NCBI GenBank assembly: GCA_960531495.1
Contig: OY482853.1
Span: forward strand, 24,333,322 to 24,397,321
Length of the DNA: 64,000 nucleotides
DNA from: Zeus faber
Lineage: Eukaryota; Chordata; Actinopteri; Zeiformes; Zeidae
Direction of reading: 5' to 3'
A program made the translations under genes and the position numbers. Every line of letters begins with the position of its first letter. Within the stretch, counting starts at the first letter, position 1. The notes below the pieces were generated by a model. That model was not told the DNA's origin. It was given only the letters and a program-made list of their open reading frames with translations, and searched no databases. Of the stretch, positions 34,101-45,300 are shown piece by piece.

Positions 34101-37100
34101 TCCAGACGCTGGCGTGCCACTTCGACAGACCTCTTGTGAATTCTATAGAGATGGAACAAAATCAACCGTATGGCTAAAAACCTTGAACACAGCGTAATTA
34201 AACATGCTCAGCAGCCAACTAGATACACATTAAAAAAGTAAGCAAGGTCAAACAAGTGGTAGATATCCTGATCCAATTGGCTGTATGCAAATTTATATCT
34301 GATGACATGAGAATCAGAAAACAAGATTGGATGAGAAGATTAGGGAGAGCTTTTATAAAATATACTTTAAATAGAAATACCAGTTTCCATCTTTTATAAA
34401 TCAGGTATATTTTGAAAGACGAAAAAGTACGAAACGAATGATGAGTATAAGTGTGTGAAAATATTGGTGATTCAATTTAGGTCTGACTTAATAGTAATAC
34501 AGCCAAACCGATAATATCAAACATTTACCATTAAAACCGATTCCACTTCGGGTTGCATGCTATTCTTAATGCAAAGGGATGTGAAAAGTAGCGCCACCAA
34601 TAATGAAATGTTTCTGGGCTCGGTATGTTAATCCGATACTTTATGGTATCGCGTGAACTTGGCTTGGGCAGAATTACGATTAAATAGTAGACTCCATTGA
34701 TCGCGATTGACATTGATGACAAGATTTTTTTTAATCTGCCAGGAAAAATCAGAGCATTAAAATGGTGTAAGTGAAGTTTACCATGTTCTGAAAGAGGAGC
34801 GGAGAGGGAGAAAAAGGGTGGATGCTCTCGCCCTCTCCGCTGACCACTGTTCATCCGATCTCACTTCCGTGCTCTACAGGCCTGTGCAGAGACGTTAAGA
34901 GGGGCAGTTGCTCAAAAGAACGTAAAAATACAAAAAAAATTAAATAAAAAATTTAAATGAAGAAAAGAGCATATGGACCCCCGGCACCGGTTCGAGGGAT
35001 TTGGTGCAGATCTGCGCTCCACTGTGTGCACATTGTGGGTGCGATGAGGACCCAATCCTTATGAACATGCATATCTTGCCCAGACAATCCTCTACCTCGA
35101 TGCCCATGCACGAAAAACATCAACCTAACGCAATTGGAGGGGAGTCTATTTATTTATTTTTAGTTTCTCTTCCAGACACTGTAACGTGCGGCGGTTCCCT
35201 GCTCCCGGCGGCTGTTTTCATTTTAGATCTAATTTTGATTGTTTCCTACATTTATGAAACGCATTTTTAATCATTATTATTATTATTATTATTTATTTTT
35301 TTTTTTATTTTTTTTTTTTAAACACAACTGAGTTAAGGGACTGTCCCGTTCTGTCCGAAAAAAACCTGTGCATCTCACAGAGTTTCCGTTAGAAATCAAT
35401 CGGTGCCGGTCCAAAAACAATTGATAGGCAGGCTATATAAAGAATAAAATTATGAAGGCATGTAGATTTATAATATTTTTTATTGAATATTTAAAATAAA
35501 ACAAGTCCCATCATTTTAACTATTTTAAAAATAAATATTACTACTTAAAATAAAATAATTTCTGATGGTGAACAATAAGTATCAGAAAGCATTTTTAATT
35601 AACATTTCACTTAAATACAATTTTGGAAAAATAAAAACAAAATAAATATGCCAAGTAGGTCTAAATAAATACAGTTTGTGGTGTCCTTCGTCGGGACGTC
35701 TCGACATATTTTACAACACAATGGATATTCACCGTCTGCATTGGGTCAGAAATTAAATATCCCAAAAAAATTGCCAAACTATGGATGTACAGTGCATCCA
35801 GAAAGTATTCACATCCCTTCACTTTCCCCACATTTTGTTAGGTTACAGCCTTATTCCAAAATGGATAAAATTCTTCTTTTTTTTTTTCCTCAATCTACAC
35901 ACAATACCCCATAATGACAAGGCGAAAAAGGTTTTAGAAATTTTTGCAAATGTATCAAAAATAAAAACCTGAAATATCGCATGAACATATGTATTCACAC
36001 CCTTTGCTATGACACAAAATTGAGCTCAAGTGCATCCTGTTTCCACTGATCATCCTTGAGATGTAAGCACACAGCCAAGACAACAAAGGAGTGGCTTCAG
36101 GACAAGTCTGTGAATGTCCTTGAGTAGCCCAGCCAGAGCCCAGACTTGAACCCGATTGAACATCTCTGGAAAGACCTGAAAATAGCTGTGCAGCGACGCT
36201 CCCCATCTAACCTGAAAGGGCTTGTGAGGATCTGTAGAGAAGAATGGGAGAAATACCCCAAATACAGGTGTGCCAAGCTTGTAGCATCATTCCAGAGAAG
36301 ACTGGAGGCTGTCATCGCTGCCAAAGGTGCTTTAACAAAGTGCTGATTAAAGGGTGTGAATACATATGTACATGCAAAAATGTTTAAAAAAAAAAAAACA
36401 AAAAAAAAAAAAAACTTTTTTGCTTCCTCATTATGGGGTATTGTGTGTAGATTGATGATGAAAACAATGAATTGAATCCATTTTGGAATAAGGCTGTAAC
36501 ATAAAATGTGGAGAAAGTGAAGGGGTGTGAATACTTTCCAGATGCACTGTATGTGGCCCTAGTGTCAATACATTTTTGTGCTTCTCATAGACCCGGACGC
36601 TGTACTATGCACTCTGCTCCGTGTGTGTATTTACAATCGCAACCTGCAAATGGAGCTTATTTCTATATCGACCACCAGGATTGGTTAGAGGTGAAAGGTC
36701 ACCTTTCACCTCTAACCAAACTGATTGGCTTTCCGTTGCAACTTGAATTTTTAATTGAAACGATCGAGTCTATTTTATTTGGACGTGGGGGGGCGATATG
36801 GCAATAATCTTCATTATGCTTTTATCACCCAGCACTAATTCAAGTTGTGCTCAGAGAGAATTATTTCACCGGACATTATGAAAGGAGAGATTTAAATATG
36901 TCGGACATCAGATTACAAAAACCGGCAATTACCGGAAAATGGAAACGCTGGCGACGCACAACCACCACGACAGATCTCTAAAGTAAGAGTAAATAGATCA
37001 TGCAGTTTTTCGAAATGGATAAAACTATTAGATACATTTATTTTAAAGCAGTATATAACCATTAACTGCATTTCTCAAAAAAGAAAACTGCAATTGCTCA

Positions 37101-40100
37101 AAAAAAAAAGTGTAATTTAGGAATCAAATTCCATCAGCACCAATTTTGACATGTTAAGACTAAGCCCAGTCCTGTTGACCACCCTCCTACTGGCTGCTAA
37201 ATTGACTAACATTTGTCTTGAAGTATTTACATAAGTTTGAAGAATACAAACACATTACTGGTGTTTTAATGTTGGCGTTTTCTGTTTGGTAGTTGTACAC
37301 ACCTGTTCTGTTCCAGAAGTCTCTGTTGGTACTCTCTGATTCTTCTCCTAGGATCATCTATCACAGGTATTGGCTGCAGTACGAGAGTAGAAGTCTCAGC
37401 ACACAAACATCAAAACGTTTACAGCAAGAGTTTTAGCTGCATGTATTAGACCAAATTATTAATTAAAAAAAAGTGTCTTATCCCCAGTGAACGTATTTAA
37501 GAAATATAAGGCGTTTTCGCACAACAGGAAGTTCAACAACTTTTGGAGGAACCATGCCTTTTGTGTGTCCGCACTGCAGGAATTAGGAACAACCGTAGTT
37601 CTTAGAACACCATTTTGAGGGTTTTTTTTATTTTTTATTTTTTGGCAGGGACTGATCGGAATAATAGGAACTTTTCATGACGTTAGTGCACGGTTATTGG
37701 TTCAGACATAAGTCCACAGTCCCACGCAGGTCCCTCGGACTGAGGATAGTCTGACCATTCCAGTCACATCGCTCTAGGCGTGGAGCAGCCCATGTACACT
37801 TGGCGGTAATAAAAATAGAAAAACAATAAAAATAGTATTTTTATTGTGAATGTATTTCATTGATTTTATTTTCCGACATTAATTGAATGAAACCAAAAAT
37901 CCCTGTGCGCTGTCCCGATGTGTGCCCGTGCCTTACAAAAGTCGGAAAAATGTTTTAGCTTAGGTCTTGTAGATCTATCATGAGTGAAGATTCAGCAACT
38001 CGATTTCTTATTTCTTGCCTCAAATTTGTTCAGAAACAGATTTTAGCGGACTGGTAAGGTGAAATAAGTGAAAGTTACACAGTAAGTACAACACGGAACA
38101 CGGAAGTCGGGCTGAAACCCCATTCGCAGTGCGAATGCAACCATAAAAAAGGCCTTGAAGGCGTCCAGTTGTCAAGGGACCTTCCCAGTTCTCCTCAGGG
38201 AGACGCGAGAACTGTTTGGTCCAAAAAAGCAAATAGTCATTTGCCTTAATATATTGCACAATCCATCTGTGAATAATAGACGTGTGCTGAGGAGCAACCT
38301 CATTGTAGTGGCATGATGACTGGCCCAAGATGTAGGACTTCATTTTCACAGGTAAACGAATATCAGAATGAGTGAGAATCCAGACCCATATCCCAGAGAG
38401 GTCGTACCTGAGCAGCTGGACCAGGAGCCGGTGCAGTGACGGCTACCTCCTGGGCAGCAGCAGCACTCAGGCACTCCCTCTCCTGCTGGGCCTCCAGCAG
38501 CAAGTGCTCCAGCTGGGACTTCTGCTCCTCCAGCTCCTGGAGCAACACTAGCTGCTGCCTCTTCTTTGTCTCCAGCTCCTCTTCCTGGTGGGCAGTTAAA
38601 CTGTGTTTGTTTCAAGTTATAAAATCATACTGTAAAATCATTAAATTCGTCTCCATAAAAAGCCTTTCGTGGAAAATTGAGTCAATGTTAGAAATGTTGC
38701 AATAAAGTTTTTCCATCAGTTGGGTTGAGACCAATGAACAGCCTCCTCCCACCATGTACTTTGCACAGCTGACGCACTGAACCACATTGAAGTGGCTCTT
38801 GTAGAACCCATGATGTTTGAAAGTCTTGGGAAGGGGGGGAAAAAAACCAAAAAAAACAAACAAACTGGTTCTGCGTAAAATATCCATTACTGGCAAACAC
38901 CTGCTTTCAATCCGAACCTGTGTACTAAAAGTTGCCTCCAAGCTACCAAAACCATCATTCATTCAACACTAAAAACTGTAAAAAGTTAAACATTGGCTTT
39001 GTGTTAATTTACTGAACACCAAGCCTGACTAGACCACCTGCTACTGATTGTAGAGGCTGAACTGATCAAGTGAAGAACAAACACCTGCATTAATTAAGTG
39101 CTGGCTAATCACAGCAAGCATGTAGCACATCTGAGAAAACGGTGCAATGCTCAAGTTTTCAAAGTGGGGGGGGGGAGATGGAAAATAGTACCATCTAAGA
39201 AGTGAAATAGATAGAATTTCTTTATTAACCCATATTAAAAATCAAGATTCAGTCGGGGTTACACTGTGGCTTAAGAGGAATAATCAAGACATACCCTCCT
39301 CTTTCGTTCCAGCTCAAACTCGAGGATATGGTTGGAAACCCCACCGGGGGGTGGTGCAGGCCCTGCCACGACGGACTCCTCATCAGTGGTCTCAAATGCT
39401 GATACGATTAAAGAATACAAAACACTAGATAGCACCAGGATATGCAAGAAAGAATACTGAAATATATAGATATATCTCACAGTATTGTTAGAGAGCGTAA
39501 CTCACCCAGGGGTGACTTGGCGAGCTTGGGGATGGTTGTCGGGGGTCCCATTCGGCCCTCGCTGCTCAGGGAACCCGTGTCGATGGTCGTGTCCCGTTCT
39601 ACAGTGTCATCAGTGATCGCAACTGGGGGCTCGGCTGTGGGGATATGGTTGCCATGGCTACTCCGCTGGCCCCTCTGGCTCCTGATCTTATTGAGGAGTT
39701 TTTTCAACGCCTGTCTGGGTGCAGGCCTCGAGGGCCCCACTATGAAAAGAACAGTAAATGTATCTGTTTAGTCACCAATCACCACCATGTGACTAAGAAT
39801 AAAGGTTATTGAAGCAAGCTAAAGAATATCTGTATGTTGTGATGTTGATAATTAACCATTTAACGGATAATAGGAATTTTGACCGATTAATACTATCAGT
39901 TAAACACGTAAAAAATATTATCAAAAAAAATTAAAAAAAAAAAAAAAAGTTTGTTGCATGGTAAAACAAAAATAGGCTAAAAAAATTAATTTCTTAGATA
40001 CAACTCATGGCGGCGACACAAGCAACTAGGGCTGTGATGATGACCACGGGGTTGAACTAACCATGACCACCGCAAAAAATAAAATAAATCCATTTTTTTG

Positions 40101-42287
40101 GATTTCATTTTTTTGCTGGTTAAAGTTACAGGAGGATATGAAATATAAACACAATCATTGTTTAGTAATTATCATTGACGGTCTTCCATGCAATGTTAAA
40201 GGCCTTCTAAAGAAACAACATTTTTCAGTCGATCTGGCTGTTTAATGTGAATATTCAAAGAAGGGGTGGACGGCACACAGGAATAGGGCACGAGTTCCTC
40301 CGTGTCCGTTGCTCCAAATAAAATACTAAAAACACAGTTTTCAGTATTTATATTTTCAAATATATCTATGGTATACAGAGAGCTTTGTTTGCATATAAAA
40401 ATATATTTATGATTCCCTTATTTATCATTTGTAAAGTCCAATAACAAAAAAAACCCAAATTCAATTCATTAATTTCAAGGGACAGTGCCCTAATGTTTTA
40501 ATATTGTCGGATAACTGTTTATGATTGGTTAACAACGGTCCGCTATTGGTCTTAAAAAAAAAAAATAATAATAATCTAAATAAGCATCCCTAATCTGTGG
40601 TTAACACTGCAGAGTTAATCATTCGATACCATTGTTTATCGTCTTTCAGAAGTTTCACATTGGGGTGAATTTAAGATGACCGACACTTGACTGTTGTTCA
40701 AAATTCAGTAATTTAAGACACTGTAATATTAATTAACATAATTTGATATCTTGTGGTCTGGTTGCCCATTTGTCAACCACTTTTCAAAAGGTAATAAAAA
40801 AAATAAAAAAAGGTGCTGTGTACCTCTATGTTTAGAAACTTCCACCAAATAAAATAACTTGATCTACTACGTCAATGAGGCAACTCTACTCTGGTGAAAC
40901 AAGTGGGAATATTGAAATATGGTTTATAATTATATAGGATCATTATCACTCAATTATAAAATTATACGATTTGGCTACCATTATGTCAGTCTAACCAACC
41001 AACAACTGATGCACGGTTGATGGTTGCCAACCCCTTCCAAAGGTTGGTGTCAGGCTTCCATCTCTTCACCTTGGGGTGACGTTTCCTCCACAGTGCCTCC
41101 TGATTCCTTGCTCTCGTCATGCTGCCCATGCTCTGCCACAGGAGTGACGTCCAGACATCCGTTATCATCGTCCATCTCTTGGTCCACCTCTTGGTCCTGG
41201 CTGCCCGTGGAGGGTGCTGGCAGTGGCTCCGGGACAAGCTGGAGGACGAGGTCCCCTTTTAACCCTGGGGTCAGACAGAGATTAGGGTTCCGAGAGAGCT
41301 CCACTTCACTTTCTTTTTTTCCCAGTTCATTTTGTCATTGACAGATCGAGAATATGACATTGTGATGCATCGAGTATGCTGACGAAGCTGTTCAGGGACA
41401 TTCTTTCCCTTTCTCGCAATGCGACAAGATTCTCATGAGAAATGCGTTATTCCCATATTCCTGTAAGTAACAGCTTGCCTAAAACTCCCCATTGGTCTAT
41501 AATCATTAATTACTTATCCAAAAAGCTTAAGTGCTACAACCCTACATAACCAATTTGGGCATAAAGTGAAAAGCAGATGTCTTTCCTTTATCACCTCATG
41601 TTACATAGAAAGTGTTTTAACAGAAAGCACATTCTTACTCCTTTCACAGGTGTACATGTCCTCAAAGGCAAACTCCATCTCCCTCTGGCCGTCCTCTCTT
41701 ATCTCCTGTCTCTTGTAAAGTGGCTGGAAGATCTGAGCAGGCATCTGAGACACCTGCAGTCTCCTCCTGAGAAGGTCCGTCTGCTGCATGTGCTCCAGTT
41801 GGACAAGGAAACGCTCACGGTCCTAGAAGAGAATGTAAAGACCGCACAAGGTCCCCTGGTTTTAGAAATAATTCGGATTCCACTCCCTATTCAAAACAAA
41901 GAAAGGTACCGTAGCCAACCCATATAAAATAAAGCACAGACCTAAACTGACCAGACCGGTCACTCATAGGCCTCGATATTTTTGAACCACTCAAATTATT
42001 TTTCTTAACATAAAAATACACATCTGTTTTAAATTGTAATTTGTTTTGACATGTGTAAGACATTTTTATACTTGCCAAGACAATTTTATACTCCCCTCCC
42101 ATCAATTCCCTCTCAATATCCATCTGTTTTCAAATGTATTATGAGTTATCAGAAAAGAACCGACTAGGGCTGCCCCCAAATAGCCTACCAAACTTTAGTC
42201 CACAGTAAGTTGTCTTGTGGAGTCTTAGTTGTCCAAGTTTTTCATTGGTTGTTTGTTCGCAGGAAAAATTTTAAAATAAATAATCAT

Positions 42288-42330
<43 letters not shown>

Positions 42331-45300
42331 CATTCAGGAGCTGCACCTTAAACCTTAAAGATCCTATTACGCCCCTTTTTTCTACATATCAATACACACC
42401 GATAAGCCACAACATTAAAACCACTGACAGGTGAAGTGAATAACATTGATCATCTCATTCCAATAGCACCTGTCAAGGGGTGGGATAAATTAGGCAGCAA
42501 GTGAACAGCAAGTGAACAGTCAGTTCTCAAAGTTGATGTGTTGGAAGCAGGAAAAATGGGCAAGCGTAAGGATCTGAGCTACTTTGACAAGGACCAAATT
42601 ATGATGGCTAGGCCACTGGGTCAGAGCATCTTCAAAACAGCAGGTCTTGTGGGGTGTTCCCTGTATGCAGTGGTTAGTACCTACCAAACGTGGGCCAAGG
42701 AAGGACAACTGGTGAACCATTGACAGGGCAATGGGCTCATTGATTACATTTAGATTTTAAAGGCTTATAATTAGGTTTTGTATTTATCTGTAATGTAGTG
42801 TTAACAATATTAGTTATAACATTCTTTCTCAGCCCTGGAACTAAAACCATTTTCTGATGCCCAAAAAATATATAATTAAATAATTAAATTTATACCATAA
42901 ACGTGAGACGACTAGTCAACTAATGGCTTGAACTGATGACTACTAGTCGACTAGGAAACTCTTTCGTCGGGGGCAGCCCTAGAACTTAACTGTGGGTCAA
43001 AACAGCACGTGTGGGTTGCCCGTGGCGACCCGACCCGGTGCAGGACTCTAATCTGCAGTGTTTTTACAGTTTGCTCACAGGGACGTTACCATTCACCTAT
43101 GTTTTTGAAATGTACCTGCATGAGCTGTTCTCTCTTTAGTGCATGCCTCCCTCTGAGCCGCGCCTTCTCCAGCTGCTCCTCTCGCTGTCTCTGCACCTCC
43201 TTTCCCAATTCCTGCAGCCTCTGTGCCTCAAGCTCTGCCACCTTGTGCGCGTCAGGCTGGGAAATGGGCGTGAAAAGTTTGGAAAGTTTTCTTAGATCAA
43301 TGATTCAAACCAGGTCTGCACGGCACAGAGATTTTTGTTAACCAATTACAAATACTTGTAACTAGAAATTGTCTAAAACAAAAATACAAGACAATAATAA
43401 ATGATATAATAAACGTACAATGAGGAAAATTGTGAACCCCTGACCTAGATGATCAGGAGAGATGGCCTGCTGGTTATGGTACAGAGTCATTTTACGTTTG
43501 ATGGAACACATACCTGTGGTACTCTTGCCTCCCTGTCCACAGCAGTGTCAGGCATGTTGTAGTGTGTTTCAGAGAGGGCGTTCACATGCGATTTCCTCAC
43601 CACATGTTTGGTGAACTCCAAGCTCTGTTTGCACAAAATGTTAGGATACCGTGTCAACCGGTAAACCTCCACTAATGAGGGCATGACATTGAAAGTTTGC
43701 TGTTTTTATTCTGAGGCCAAAAAAAAGGATCCAAACTGACCTCATCGATAAACAAAGGTGCAGATTAAAGAACATCAACCACAACACCACCAGTGACTAG
43801 CAGATTTGTTCCAAATAGTTTGGTAATAATGGATTGCAAATCGAATGCTTTTGAAAGTGGCTATGGTGGCTGTTTTTGAAAACTGTTAAAGTTCAGTTAT
43901 AGTTACAATTCAGGATGCTACAGGGATAAATTCTTCAAATTTACTTTCATCCCTTAAGTCTTAAAGGAGCCATATTATTCTCCTTTTCAACAACTTAATA
44001 TAGGTTCTGGGGCCCTCAAAACAGTTTTTTTGCTGAAAATACCAATCAGATTATGCATTCTAGCCATTCTAACATGCCTCTTTAACCCTCCTGTTCCTGA
44101 CAGTCTGTAGTAGTGTGCGTGTTGCTTTAATGCAAATGAGCTGCTGCTCCCCACACACCTGGACTGTTGGTGGCTTACGCATGGGGCTTCATTTGTTTCA
44201 TTCTATTAGGAAACATAGTAAAATCAAATACATAAAATAATCCATCTACAATAAAAACACTATTTTTACTGGTTCTATTTGAAGAAAGAAATCTGAAGCA
44301 TGTTAAATCACATGTTTTCTGACAAAGGCAGCTCACAGAAAAACTGACTGAGTTGTCTTATCAGACACAAATCCATTTACACAAGCACTGAAAAAGGTGA
44401 ATTTTCCCTTTGACAGAATTTGTCTTCAAAAAGGCCCAAAAGTCTTAGATTATCTCATTATACTGTTTTTTTTTTTTTTTTTTAGTTGTTTAAATTAGTT
44501 ACTGGAATGTTTTCTCATAACCAAGTCAGTTTGACTCTTTTTCAAGCGGTTCAACAACTTTCGGCCAACTTATAGGTTAATTTTGTTAAGACAACTTGAT
44601 TTCAGTAATGACTTGTTAAAGTAGTCAAATCAAGAAAACATAAGCACCCCACATGGAATCCGTGACATTGCTGGATAAAAACATCCGGCAAAGGCGGTAG
44701 GTTGTCATTCTCGGGCTGGGTATTGCCTACAACCCTACGATACGATACAGAGGCCATGCTACAATACGTATCCCAATAAATTCTGATTTTGAATAATGAC
44801 CACGACCTACACAGAATTTACTGCTAACAGCTGTTCTTTATTATTCTGTATAACGCGAAGGAAAAGCCTCAATGATCACACAATTAAAAACACTTAAAAT
44901 TCAGGCCCACAGAGATCTAGTTAAATAAAATATTTTGTTATTATTAATAAATGCAAATAAAATACTCTTTTTTTTTTCTTCCCCTATTTATTTATTTATT
45001 TATTTTTTACTTAAAATGGATTTTCCTGTTGTCTCTTGTTCTTTTCATTTTTTGATGCAACAATAATATTCTGGTTTCGCTTGACTTTGAGTGCTGTAAG
45101 AATGTCCGACTGACATATCAGTCCTTTTCGGCCAGATTAATTCTATCAGTCAAACAGTTAAAAAAATATTATAAATTTAGGGGAAAAAATTTGTAACTAA
45201 CGTTTGTTGCATGGTAAAAGCAAACTATAATGTATTTCTTAAATACAACTCACGGGGACAACACTTCGCAACCACACGTGTCTTTTATTTCTGGCACATA

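Larger units (their letters stand above)
34143..37302 (-). other. Large cep295 intron 12 filled with repeats
   Basis: This 3.16-kb intron holds a deleted Tc1-like element (35790-36549), a 39-bp palindrome (36681-36719) and AT-rich tracts. A segment at 35319-35350 (GAGTTAAGGGACTGTCCC) recurs near 62010. No exon is needed here for the reading frame. Confidence 0.6.

Noticed and set aside
36146-36346. 66-residue frame considered as a host gene
   Set aside because: It is the C-terminal piece of a Tc1-like transposase within inverted ends.
41050-41304. cep295 exon 8 read through to a nearby stop as a short terminal exon
   Set aside because: A GTGAAG donor at 41069 and a phase-matched next exon (RPARKAL-like, as in human) show that it is internal.
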